Source: Alphaproteobacteria bacterium UBA6038
GTDB taxonomy: Bacteria > Pseudomonadota > Alphaproteobacteria > Micropepsales > Micropepsaceae
Assembly (NCBI GenBank): GCA_002429315.1
Contig: DIZC01000045.1
Location: 904 to 36,278 of the forward strand
Direction: 5' to 3'
DNA length: 35,375 nucleotides
Shown: piece after piece, positions 1-7,184 of the stretch
Numbering within the stretch: the stretch's first letter is position 1
How the letters are laid out: each line of letters opens with the position of its first letter
Notes under the pieces: generated by a model
What the model saw: the letters and a program-made list of their open reading frames with translations, nothing else
The model's database searches: none
What the model was told of the DNA's origin: nothing
Position numbers and translations under genes: made by a program

Positions 1-2
1 CC

Positions 3-536
3 TTTTCGGGCTTCGTCGGCGAATTGGGCGAAGCTATCGATCATCGGGGCTGGGTGGAGGCCCCGCGCGGCAAATCGCACGCCGCCCGCGGCCTTATGGC
101 CTTCGAAGCGCCGGCGAAAGAAATCGCCGAACGCATGCTCAAGTACCACCTTGCCCACGCCAAGAAACGCGCGCGAGGCCTCCATGAGCTGGCCGACACC
201 GAGCGCCACAGCCTGCGCATCGCACTGAAGAAATTGCGCTACACGGCAGAGTTCTTCGCGCCGCTCTATCCGAAAAAATCCGTGAAGCGCTGGCTCAAAT
301 GTCTCGGCGAGATGCAGGACATCCTGGGCGGCCTGAACGACGTCGCCACCGCGCGCGAGACGTTGGAGAAGCTGGTGGCCATGGGCGACGGCGGCCCGCT
401 TGCCTCCAAGGCGGACCTCTCCTTCGCGGCCGGCATCGTCTATGGCTGGCAACTGGAGCGCGCCGACCGCATCTGGAAGGACGCGGTCGGGTGCTGGGAA
501 TTGTTCGGCAAAAGCACCCCCTTCTGGCGCCACTGA
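3..536 (+). CDS. CHAD domain protein, C-terminal part (5' end outside window)
   Basis: The reading frame is open to the left edge, so the true start lies upstream and only about 178 C-terminal residues are seen. The segment HSLRIALKKLRYTAEFF, followed by KRWLKCLGEMQDILGGLND, is the typical helical CHAD signature of conserved basic and histidine residues. CHAD domains bind polyphosphate, and in bacteria they often follow a CYTH triphosphatase domain; whether a CYTH part exists here cannot be seen. The frame ends with TGA after TPFWRH. The 70 bp before the next gene hold no clear terminator. Family assignment is confident; the biological role is inferred from the family only. Confidence 0.85.
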   Translation, partial: FSGFVGELGEAIDHRGWVEAPRGKSHAARGLMAFEAPAKEIAERMLKYHLAHAKKRARGLHELADTERHSLRIALKKLRYTAEFFAPLYPKKSVKRWLKCLGEMQDILGGLNDVATARETLEKLVAMGDGGPLASKADLSFAAGIVYGWQLERADRIWKDAVGCWELFGKSTPFWRH

Positions 537-606
537 GCTTTATCCCGTTGTATGCAGGCGCTTTTCCCTTGCGCTATAAGGCGTCCGCCATCACCGGGAG
601 CATTCC

Positions 607-1623
607 ATGCCAAAAGGCGAGCGCAGGCGTCGGCGCCGGAGATTCGATGAGGATCAGGAGGGCGTAGAGTCCGGCGCAACGCTGGCGGATGAAGACGCCG
701 CCGGCTTTTCCGGCGACATGAATCAGCCGGAGCCCCAGGCCACCGAGCCCGGCGAGGAACCGCACGCGGAGCTCGGTGACGAGCAACCTGCGCAACTGGA
801 ACTGCCGTCGACTCCTCCGCCAAGACCGGCGGCGGTTGCACAGATCATGACCACGCCTGGCTTTTCGCAAGTGTCTGGGCCCCCAGCATCCGGCGCGACG
901 CCGTCGGACCCGTTCTTCGGTCCAGCTGCAGGGCAAAGCGGATTTGCGACCGATCGGACCGATGCCGATCGAGCAGGCGATGAGCGCAAAGAGGATGCGC
1001 AATCCTCCCGCTACGATCCGCCGCCGCGCGACCGTGACGAGTCATGGACGAGAGAGCCAATCCTCCTCGCGTTGCTCCTGGTCGCGTTGATCGTTCTGGC
1101 GCTCGACACCTACTTCACCGTCCGCCTGAACGGTCTCTCCGACCGGCTGACCGCGATGGCGGCAAAATCTGCGGCCGCACCCGCCGCCGCGGCCGACCGC
1201 CCCTGGGTAGGCGTCGACAGTATCAAGACCGCGCCGTTCGCCAATGGCGGACAGCCGGTTACGACCGTGCACATCGTCAACAGCGGCCGCGCGGCGGCTT
1301 CCGATCTTCGTTCCAACACCGTGGGCAGCTTACGCTCGGCGAAGACGCCCGCCCCGGAGATCCCGGCTAAGAAAGGGCCGCTCGCGACCACCGGACTGCT
1401 GCTGCCCAACACCGGCGGCAATCTCACCTTCTTCGGCAACACCCGCGCGCTCACGCCGCAAGAGGCCGCAAACGTCCGCTCCGGCCAATTCGTGCTGTGG
1501 CTCGCAGGGAGGCTGGACTACAAGGACGCGCAAGGGCGGCCGCACCTCACCACCTTCCGCTACCAGTACAATCCGTCGCTCAACAGCTTCGTCGCTGCGC
1601 CCCAAGGCAACAGCGCCAACTGA
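607..1623 (+). CDS. Hypothetical single-pass membrane protein with Arg-rich, Pro/acidic N-terminus
   Basis: I do not recognise a family for this 338-residue protein. It opens with a run of seven arginines (residues 6-12). A low-complexity stretch rich in Pro, Glu, Ala and Gly follows to about residue 145. One hydrophobic helix (about 151-171, ILLALLLVALIVLALDTYF) comes next, then about 165 residues of mixed composition that look like a folded domain (WVGVDSIKTAPF, VTTVHIVNSGRAAASDL, LTFFGNTRALTPQEA). With the basic N-terminus inside, the C-terminal domain would sit in the periplasm. The ATG is preceded by GGGAGC. The gene stands alone: the next gene converges on it, with stop codons 2 bp apart. 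Confidence 0.75.
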   Translation: MPKGERRRRRRRFDEDQEGVESGATLADEDAAGFSGDMNQPEPQATEPGEEPHAELGDEQPAQLELPSTPPPRPAAVAQIMTTPGFSQVSGPPASGATPSDPFFGPAAGQSGFATDRTDADRAGDERKEDAQSSRYDPPPRDRDESWTREPILLALLLVALIVLALDTYFTVRLNGLSDRLTAMAAKSAAAPAAAADRPWVGVDSIKTAPFANGGQPVTTVHIVNSGRAAASDLRSNTVGSLRSAKTPAPEIPAKKGPLATTGLLLPNTGGNLTFFGNTRALTPQEAANVRSGQFVLWLAGRLDYKDAQGRPHLTTFRYQYNPSLNSFVAAPQGNSAN

Positions 1624-1625
1624 GC

Positions 1626-2591
1626 TTACGGCGCCCGTGCCATCCCGGCCGGGTGTCCGGTGAGAAATGCCCGTACGTCCGCGGCGGATTTGTCCGGGAC
1701 CTCCTCCTGCGGGATGTGCCCCGTGTGCCGGTAGACGATGGTCTTGGCGCCGGGGATGCGGGCGGCGAATTCATGCGCAGCTTCGACGGGCACCAGATTA
1801 TCGTCGCTGCCCCAGAGGATCAGGGTGGGCGCCTTGATCCTGCCGATGTTGTCCTTCAGCGAGTTGTCCGGAGGGAGCCTGAAGCGCGCCAGCGTCGCCT
1901 CGCGCGTACCGTCCATCCGCGCAAAGTCCCAGTACGCGTCGATCATCTTGTTGGTGATGATCTTCTTCCGGACAATGGCGTCGTTCAGCCCCTCCACCAC
2001 CAGGGAGCGCGGCGTGATGTGCAGCAGGATGCGATTGACCAGCGGAATGCCGGCCAGGCGAAACGCAAGCGGTATCCGCTGGCCTTGCTTGGTGGCGAGG
2101 CCGCCGGAATCGACAAGAATCAGATGCGTGACCCGCTCGGGATACTCTTCCGTAAAGCGCGCGGCCACGGCGCCGCCCATCGAATTGCCGCCCAGGGCGA
2201 ACCGCTGGAGGCCGAGCTTGTCTGCAACTTCGCGGGTGAACGTCACCATCGCCTGCTGGGAATAGTCGCGGTTCGGCACCGCGCCGGTCAGGCCGTGGCC
2301 GGGCATGTCCAGCGTGACCACGCGGAAGGTGTCGTCCAGCCGCTTCACCCACGGCTCCCAGGTGAAAAGCGACGCGTTCGAGCCGTGAATCAGCACGAGC
2401 ACCGGCGCGTTGCGGGGACCACGATCGCGCACATGGGCGCGGGCGCCGTCCGGCAGCATGACGAACTGGGACGGCGGCTTGCCGTATTTCGCTTCCAGCT
2501 TGGCGCGCGGAATATCGGGACCGCTCAACAGCCAGAACGCCGCCGCGGCCAGCGCAACGAGCAGCAGTATGCCGCCGAGGATCCTGTTCAT
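1626..2591 (-). CDS. Alpha/beta hydrolase, membrane-anchored or exported
   Basis: This 321-residue protein has an N-terminal hydrophobic helix (ILGGILLLVALAAAAFWLL), which is an uncleaved anchor or a signal. The alpha/beta-hydrolase fold follows: oxyanion motif LIHGSNAS, strand LDMPGHGL, nucleophile elbow GGNSMGG (Ser), the acid near WGSDDNLVPVEAAHEF, and the catalytic His in HTGHIPQEE. The substrate cannot be told from sequence. The start ATG has a strong ribosome site (GGAGGAG, 7 bp upstream). The gene lies 117 bp downstream of hemD on the same strand, so it may be co-transcribed, although no functional link to heme is known to me. Confidence 0.88.
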   Translation of the reverse strand: MNRILGGILLLVALAAAAFWLLSGPDIPRAKLEAKYGKPPSQFVMLPDGARAHVRDRGPRNAPVLVLIHGSNASLFTWEPWVKRLDDTFRVVTLDMPGHGLTGAVPNRDYSQQAMVTFTREVADKLGLQRFALGGNSMGGAVAARFTEEYPERVTHLILVDSGGLATKQGQRIPLAFRLAGIPLVNRILLHITPRSLVVEGLNDAIVRKKIITNKMIDAYWDFARMDGTREATLARFRLPPDNSLKDNIGRIKAPTLILWGSDDNLVPVEAAHEFAARIPGAKTIVYRHTGHIPQEEVPDKSAADVRAFLTGHPAGMARAP

Positions 2592-2708
2592 GCGGAAGCT
2601 CCTCCGGCGGCGGCCTTCACGTCGCGCGGCTGCGACGGCGCGGCCAACATCTGCTCCTGCATCCGAAAACCACTCCCGCTCAATCGTTCCACCTCGGCTG
2701 CCAACCTC

Positions 2709-3416
2709 TCATCCCCGGTCGAGCAGGTCGAGCATGGACTCCTGGTTCGGCTTGCCCGCCACCCGGACGGCCGCGAACCTCAACGCCGCGACGGCATCGG
2801 CCGTTGCCTGACTGATGCACAGCGCCGTCATCGTGCCACATCGCCCGTCCAGCTTCGCCTCGCGCACCCGATCGCAAAAGATCCGGGCGCTGCGCGGCGA
2901 AAACAGCATCACGGCGTCGAGCCGGCCCGACGCCAGCGCTTCGGCCGAATCTTTGCTCAGCGTCCGAACTTCGATGGCTTCATAGAGGACCTCCACGCGC
3001 ACTTCAAAACCGCGCTCGGAAAGCGCGGCTGCCAGATGGCCGGCGCGCTCGCGGCCGGCGACGTGCAGGAGCGGCCCCGCCTGCGGCGTGTTCCATCGCG
3101 CCGCCGCATCCGCCAGCGCCAAGGCGTCGCCCTGGGCGTTCTTGATGTCAACGAAACCGGCCGCCTCGGCCGCCGCCGCCGTTTGGGGACCGACGGCAAA
3201 GATGGGCACATCGCGCCGCGGCGTTCGTCGCGCCAGTGCCCGCACCCCATTCGCGCTGGTCGCCAACACCGCCTGAATGCCGTCCAGCAAGATTTCCGGC
3301 CCGTCGAGGAAGCGGATTTCCATCAGCGGCGACAAAATCGGCTCGTGCCCCCGTTCGCGCAGGGCGGCGGCCATCTGTCCGGCATCTTCTTCCGGGCGTG
3401 TGATCAGCACCCGCAC
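2709..3416 (-). CDS. hemD: Uroporphyrinogen-III synthase
   Basis: HemD cyclises hydroxymethylbilane with inversion of ring D to give uroporphyrinogen III, the branch point to heme, siroheme and cobalamin; it acts in the cytosol. The 235 residues have the two-domain alternating fold with the N-terminal motif MRVLITRPEEDAGQMA and later VLYEAIEV and LFSPRSARIF, matching this poorly conserved family. The start is GTG, one base after the hemC stop, so the two genes are translationally coupled. Immediate linkage to hemC makes the call secure despite low family conservation. Confidence 0.92.
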   Translation of the reverse strand: MRVLITRPEEDAGQMAAALRERGHEPILSPLMEIRFLDGPEILLDGIQAVLATSANGVRALARRTPRRDVPIFAVGPQTAAAAEAAGFVDIKNAQGDALALADAAARWNTPQAGPLLHVAGRERAGHLAAALSERGFEVRVEVLYEAIEVRTLSKDSAEALASGRLDAVMLFSPRSARIFCDRVREAKLDGRCGTMTALCISQATADAVAALRFAAVRVAGKPNQESMLDLLDRG

Positions 3417-3417
3417 G

Positions 3418-4344
3418 TCAGCTGACCAGCCATTGGGCCGCCCGCGGTTTCAGCGCCAGACCGGCATCGCGACCCAGCTCTGCCGCCTCGGCTTCGGCAT
3501 GGACTCCCAAGCGCTGCGCGAGGGCGGTTTCGGCAAAGCCGCTGCCGTCGGGCGCAATGATTTCGCCGCGGAAGCGCAGCTGCCCGTCCGCGAAGCTGGC
3601 GAAACCCCCGATCGGCGTCGTGCAGGAACCATCCAGTGCCGCCTGAAAGGCGCGTTCGCAGGCCAGCGCGACGGCGGTGGCCTCGTCATTCAGGGCCCGG
3701 ACGGCGGTGCTTCGCGCATCGCCGCTCCGCATTTCGATCCCGATGGCCCCTTGTGACAGTGCCGGCAGCCACGCATCCAGTTCCAGTAAGGCAGTGGCGC
3801 GGGCCTCCAGGCCCAATCGCTTGAGCCCGGCCACAGCCAGCAGGATGGCATCGAATTCTCCCGCGTCGAGCTTGGCCAGGCGGGTGTCCACATTGCCGCG
3901 CAGCAGCAGGATTTCCACATCCGGCCGGGCACGGGCGACCTGCGCCTGCCGGCGCACGGAGCTGGTGCCGACCTTGGCACCTGGCGGGAGCTCCGCAAGC
4001 GATGCTGCCAGAGGCGAAACGAAGGCATCGCGGGCGTCTTCGCGGGGCAGCAGCGCGACGATGGACAGCCCGACGGGGAGCACGACCGGAACGTCCTTCA
4101 TGGAATGCACGGCCAGATCGATGCGCCCGTCCAGAAGGGCCTCTTCCAGTTCCTTGGTGAACAGGCCCTTGCCGCCGGCGGCTGCCAAAGGGCGGTCCTG
4201 AATGCGATCGCCGGTGGTCTTGAGCGTCACCAGTTCGCATTCGACGCTGCGGGCGAAGAGCGCATCGCGGACCAGGCTTGCCTGTTTCAGCGCCAGCCTG
4301 GAGCCGCGCGTGCCGAGGCGAAGAGGCAGAGAGCTTTGCGGCAT
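3418..4344 (-). CDS. hemC: Hydroxymethylbilane synthase (porphobilinogen deaminase)
   Basis: HemC polymerises four porphobilinogen molecules into hydroxymethylbilane using a dipyrromethane cofactor. The sequence shows the N-terminal LRLGTRGSRLALKQ, the central KDVPVVLP and GTSSVRRQAQ motifs, and the cofactor-binding cysteine in DGSCTTPIGG (Cys241 counted from the ATG). Length is about 308 residues, normal for the family. I chose the ATG at 4344 because it is close to the first conserved strand; a GTG at 4356 (four extra residues) is possible. The gene is head-to-head with tsaD, with only about 46 bp between the starts, so promoters must overlap. Confidence 0.95.
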   Translation of the reverse strand: MPQSSLPLRLGTRGSRLALKQASLVRDALFARSVECELVTLKTTGDRIQDRPLAAAGGKGLFTKELEEALLDGRIDLAVHSMKDVPVVLPVGLSIVALLPREDARDAFVSPLAASLAELPPGAKVGTSSVRRQAQVARARPDVEILLLRGNVDTRLAKLDAGEFDAILLAVAGLKRLGLEARATALLELDAWLPALSQGAIGIEMRSGDARSTAVRALNDEATAVALACERAFQAALDGSCTTPIGGFASFADGQLRFRGEIIAPDGSGFAETALAQRLGVHAEAEAAELGRDAGLALKPRAAQWLVS

Positions 4345-4390
4345 GGCCGAATTCACGCTAGAGCCGGCCCGAAGCTAACATGATCGAGCC

Positions 4391-5467
4391 TTGCGCACCT
4401 TCACTGTCTTGGGTCTGGAGACCAGCTGCGACGAGACGGCCGCCGGCATCGTTCGCGGCCGCGCGCCCGGACCGGGAGAGATCCTCTCCAACGTGGTGCT
4501 CAGCCAGCTTCAGGAGCATGCCGCCTTTGGGGGGGTGGTTCCGGAGATTGCCGCCCGTGCCCATGTCGAGGCGCTGGACTCGATCGTCGAGGCGGCGCTG
4601 GCCGAGGCGGGCATCTCCGGCGACCGGCTCGACGCCGTGGCGGCCACGGCCGGCCCGGGACTGATCGGCGGGGTCATGGTCGGGCTGACGACGGCCAAGG
4701 CGTTGGCGCTGGCTTGGGATAAGCCGCTGATCGCCGTCAATCATCTGGAAGCCCACGCGTTGACGGCGCGGCTGACGAACGGCATCGCCTTTCCGTACCT
4801 TCTGCTCCTGATTTCAGGGGGTCATTGCCAGCTGCTGGCGGTGGAGGCGGTCGGCAAGTTCCACCTTTTGGGCACGACCATCGACGATGCAGTGGGGGAA
4901 GCGTTCGACAAGGCCGCCAAGCTTCTCGGGCTTCCCTACCCCGGCGGTCCCAATATCGAGGCCTTGGCCAAGGCCGGCGACCCGAGGGCCTTTGCGCTGC
5001 CGCGGCCGATGGTGGGACGCGAAGGCGCGGATTTCTCGTTTTCAGGCTTGAAAACGGCGGTGCGCCAGATCGTGCGGCGGCCGGATTTTGCCGATGGCGC
5101 ACGCGCGGATATGGCAGCTTCGTTTCAGGCGGCGGTGATCGACAGCCTGTTGGATCGCGTCGGCTCTGCGATGAGCATGTTCCGAACACTGTTCGGCGAT
5201 CGGGGGGAGCCTACCTTGGTGGTTGCCGGCGGCGTGGCGGCCAACGCGGCCATCCGGGCTGCGCTGGGGAAACTTGCGGAAGCCCAAGGATTCCGGACGG
5301 CCATTCCCCCGCCCCCGCTCTGCACCGACAATGCCGCCATGATCGCCTGGGCCGGCGTCGAGCGGGTCGAGCTTGGCCTGTTCGACAGTCTGGCCGCCGA
5401 GCCTAGGGCCCGCTGGCCACTCTCTATGCCGACAGACATGGCTTCGGCCACTCCGCTCACCAGCTGA
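4391..5467 (+). CDS. tsaD: tRNA N6-adenosine threonylcarbamoyltransferase
   Basis: TsaD transfers the threonylcarbamoyl group to A37 of ANN-decoding tRNAs, working with TsaB and TsaE. The 358 residues carry the ASKHA-fold motifs LGLETSCDETAAG, the metal-binding HLEAH (His118 and His122), LLLISGGHCQL, DDAVGEAFDKAAKLLG, DFSFSGLKTA and the C-terminal TDNAAMIAW. The start must be the TTG at 4391: an in-frame TAA lies at 4376-4378 and no ATG or GTG in this frame precedes the conserved first strand. A rare start codon in an essential gene is worth noting. The gene is divergent from hemC, an arrangement common in alphaproteobacteria. Confidence 0.95.
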   Translation: MRTFTVLGLETSCDETAAGIVRGRAPGPGEILSNVVLSQLQEHAAFGGVVPEIAARAHVEALDSIVEAALAEAGISGDRLDAVAATAGPGLIGGVMVGLTTAKALALAWDKPLIAVNHLEAHALTARLTNGIAFPYLLLLISGGHCQLLAVEAVGKFHLLGTTIDDAVGEAFDKAAKLLGLPYPGGPNIEALAKAGDPRAFALPRPMVGREGADFSFSGLKTAVRQIVRRPDFADGARADMAASFQAAVIDSLLDRVGSAMSMFRTLFGDRGEPTLVVAGGVAANAAIRAALGKLAEAQGFRTAIPPPPLCTDNAAMIAWAGVERVELGLFDSLAAEPRARWPLSMPTDMASATPLTS

Positions 5468-5596
5468 TCAGGAGGCGAGGAACAGTCCCAGCGACAGGGC
5501 GCCCGCCATGGCGAAGATTGCCGCCGTCAGCAGCCCGACAATAACATCGTGAATGGCAAATCCTTGCGCAGGGGCATGGATGGAAATACGGCTCAT
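5468..5596 (-). CDS. Small single-helix membrane protein (42 aa)
   Basis: This frame encodes 42 residues: an N-terminal polar part (MSRISIHAPAQGFAIHD), then a hydrophobic helix of about 24 residues (VIVGLLTAAIFAMAG, then ALSLGLFLAS) that runs to the TGA stop directly after the tsaD stop. Support comes from a good ribosome site (GGAG 6-7 bases before the ATG), a clean start and stop between convergent and divergent neighbours, and an AT-rich promoter-like region upstream. I know no family for it. It converges with tsaD with no gap. It could be a stress or regulatory membrane peptide; that is inference. Confidence 0.6.
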   Translation of the reverse strand: MSRISIHAPAQGFAIHDVIVGLLTAAIFAMAGALSLGLFLAS

Positions 5597-5664
5597 GAGA
5601 CTCTCCACTGTCGCTGGACCATCCGGGCGGAAAATCGCGCCCGGTGCGGTCCGGCGACGGGAAG

Positions 5665-5678
5665 TTATCTAGTGATAA
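5665..5678. promoter_or_regulatory. Inverted repeat TTATC-N4-GATAA, possible operator
   Basis: Perfect 5-bp arms are separated by TAGT and sit on top of the proposed minus-strand -10 element. This is where a repressor would block the small membrane protein gene. The binding protein is unknown, and arms this short could arise by chance in AT-rich DNA. Confidence 0.35.
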
Positions 5679-5693
5679 GGAATTGCAATTCAA
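5666..5693 (-). promoter_or_regulatory. Candidate sigma-70 type promoter for the 42-aa membrane protein
   Basis: Read on the minus strand there is TTGAAT (5693-5688), a 16-bp spacer and TAGATA (5671-5666). This lies about 70 bp upstream of the small ORF's ATG, in a locally AT-rich stretch (about 5660-5760) that stands out from the GC-rich surroundings. The region also holds the perfect 12-bp palindrome GAATTGCAATTC (5680-5691) and the inverted repeat TTATC-TAGT-GATAA (5665-5678), which overlaps the proposed -10 box. The plus-strand gene xth starts at 5827, so the same region may serve both directions. Confidence 0.4.
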
Positions 5694-5826
5694 TGAACAT
5701 TTTGCATTACATTCATTATTTATCAGTCCGCGATATATTTGTCGTCCAATAAGCCATTGGAAGTGTTATGAGAAACTCCGCTCAAGCCGAAATCCTGTTT
5801 GGATGCATAGCCGGAATGCGTCTGCC

Positions 5827-6621
5827 ATGAAGATTGCGACCTGGAACATCAACTCGGTGCGGCTGCGGCTGAATCTGGTCACCCGATTCCTCCGCGCCCA
5901 TCAGCCGGATGTGCTCTGCCTACAGGAGACCAAGGTCATCGACGGGCTTTTCCCGGCCCGGCGGCTGCGAGAGCTCGGCTACGTTCATCAGGCGATCCAC
6001 GGCCAGAAGGGCTATCACGGCGTCGCCATCCTCTCCCGAATGCCGTTCGCGCGGACCGAATCGAAACGTTTTTGCGGGAAGCTCGACTGTCGGCACCTCG
6101 CGGCCGTTTTCGAGAACGGGCTGGAGCTGCACAATTTCTATGTCCCCGCCGGCGGCGACATCCCGGACCCTAGGGCAAATGCGAAATTCGCGCACAAGCT
6201 CGACTTCCTGCGCGAGATGAGCGCCTGCTTCGAGAGCCGGCCCGCCGATCGGCAAAACCCGCTGGTTCTGGTCGGCGATCTGAACGTGGCGCCGTTTCCG
6301 AACGATGTTTGGAGCCACAAACAGCTGCTGAACGTCGTGAGCCACACGCCCGTCGAGGTCGAGCTGCTGAACCGCGCCAAAGCGGCTTTCGACTGGATCG
6401 ATGTGACGCGCGAATTCATCCCCCATGAGGAGAAGATCTATTCGTGGTGGAGCTACCGGGCGCAGGACTGGGGAGCGTCGGACCGCGGCCGTCGGCTCGA
6501 CCACATCTGGGTCAGTCCCGGCCTGAAGGGCGCCGCAACGAGCCATGCGATCCTGAAGTCCGTGCGCGGCTGGAAGCGGGCCTCCGACCACGTTCCCGTC
6601 ATGGCGGAATTCCAGCTCTAA
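5827..6621 (+). CDS. xth: Exodeoxyribonuclease III / AP endonuclease
   Basis: This is a 264-residue member of the Mg-dependent exonuclease-endonuclease-phosphatase family that cleaves abasic sites and removes 3' blocks during base excision repair. All key motifs are seen: WNINSVRLRL at the N-terminus, LCLQETKV (catalytic Glu), GYHGVAILS, VLVGDLNVAP (Asp and Asn), SWWSYR, SDRGRRLDHIWVS and the C-terminal SDHVPV (Asp-His pair). The frame is open further upstream, but ATG 5827 is the correct start because the first conserved strand follows at once. The gene is monocistronic or leads the following small gene. Confidence 0.95.
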   Translation: MKIATWNINSVRLRLNLVTRFLRAHQPDVLCLQETKVIDGLFPARRLRELGYVHQAIHGQKGYHGVAILSRMPFARTESKRFCGKLDCRHLAAVFENGLELHNFYVPAGGDIPDPRANAKFAHKLDFLREMSACFESRPADRQNPLVLVGDLNVAPFPNDVWSHKQLLNVVSHTPVEVELLNRAKAAFDWIDVTREFIPHEEKIYSWWSYRAQDWGASDRGRRLDHIWVSPGLKGAATSHAILKSVRGWKRASDHVPVMAEFQL

Positions 6622-6686
6622 GCTCTTGCGCCGCCTGGCCGAAGAGGCCGATGCTGGCGGGCTTTCAGCGAACCAGAGGCAGCGCA

Positions 6687-6857
6687 ATGGCCAGAGGCCG
6701 CAAGAAATCCAAGACGAGCACGCTCGAATTCGTTCCCGATGCCTGGGAGCGCTTCGAGAAATTCCTCAAGAGCATCGTGGCGCGGCCGGCCGGCTCCAAA
6801 TCGCGGAGCAAGGCAAAGCGGCCCCGCAAGACGACCGGCCGCAGCCGCAAGAAATAG
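6687..6857 (+). CDS. Small highly basic hypothetical protein (56 aa)
   Basis: Residues 1-10 are Lys/Arg-rich (MARGRKKSKT). A short predicted helix with the motif FVPDAWERFEKFLKSIV follows, and the tail from about residue 36 is strongly basic (KSRSKAKRPRKTTGRSRKK). The ATG has an upstream AGAGG. Short proteins with a VPDAWERF motif occur in alphaproteobacteria without an assigned function, from memory of the family. The charge suggests nucleic-acid or membrane-surface binding, which is inference. It lies 65 bp after xth and 58 bp before the tusA-like gene, all on one strand. Confidence 0.6.
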   Translation: MARGRKKSKTSTLEFVPDAWERFEKFLKSIVARPAGSKSRSKAKRPRKTTGRSRKK

Positions 6858-6915
6858 CGCGTCGTTCGGGAGCTTCGCTGAAACGGCTGTCGTGCCGCGG
6901 GTTGACGTGCGCCCC

Positions 6916-7161
6916 ATGGAAGACATCCTTGATCTGCGGGGGCTGAAATGCCCGCTGCCGGCGCTGTTCGCCCGCCGGGCCGTCGCGCGCGTCGGCATCG
7001 GAGAGGCGGTCACCGTCATCGCGGACGACCCGCTGGCCGGCATCGACATCCCGCACATGTGCCGCCAGGAACGTTTCGAGGTGCTGGCGCTGGAGCGGGA
7101 GGGCAACGAGACGCGGATCGTCATTCGCAAGCCTGCGTCGCCGCCACTTGTTTCTAACTGA
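6916..7161 (+). CDS. TusA-like sulfurtransferase family protein
   Basis: This 81-residue protein has the SirA/TusA/YedF hallmark: LDLRGLKCPLPAL, with the CPxP motif (Cys12) beginning the first helix. The second half IDIPHMCRQERFEVLALEREGNETRIVIRK matches the two-layer alpha/beta fold. Members move sulfur as a persulfide on this cysteine for tRNA thiolation, molybdenum cofactor or other sulfur pathways; which one applies here is unknown. Its stop codon lies inside the palindrome that precedes the tetR gene, so the end of this gene and the control of the next share sequence. Confidence 0.85.
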   Translation: MEDILDLRGLKCPLPALFARRAVARVGIGEAVTVIADDPLAGIDIPHMCRQERFEVLALEREGNETRIVIRKPASPPLVSN

Positions 7162-7176
7162 CTGTTCAGTTATTTT
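7148..7176 (+). promoter_or_regulatory. Promoter of the tetR efflux operon (TTGTTT-N17-TATTTT)
   Basis: TTGTTT (7148-7153) and TATTTT (7171-7176) are separated by exactly 17 bp. Transcription would start around 7182-7184, at or just before the ATG at 7185. No Shine-Dalgarno sequence precedes that ATG, so the message may be leaderless or nearly so. The spacer is filled by a perfect inverted repeat. Confidence 0.55.
7156..7171. promoter_or_regulatory. Probable TetR operator, AACTGA-CTGT-TCAGTT
   Basis: A perfect 6-bp inverted repeat with a 4-bp centre occupies the promoter spacer and includes the stop codon of the tusA-like gene. Its position 14 bp before the tetR ATG is what is expected for autorepression by a TetR-family protein, which binds such short palindromes. 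The partner assignment is inferred from adjacency. Confidence 0.6.
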
Positions 7177-7184
7177 CACTTTCC

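Noticed and set aside
537..606. TATAAG near 580 as a -10 box for the gene at 607
   Set aside because: The nearest -35 like sequence (TTGTAT near 550) is about 21 bp away, too far for a normal promoter.
1497..3425. A 642-codon plus-strand frame opposite the hydrolase and hemD
   Set aside because: The translation is Arg/Gln/His-rich and low in structure, while the minus strand encodes recognised enzymes across the same span.
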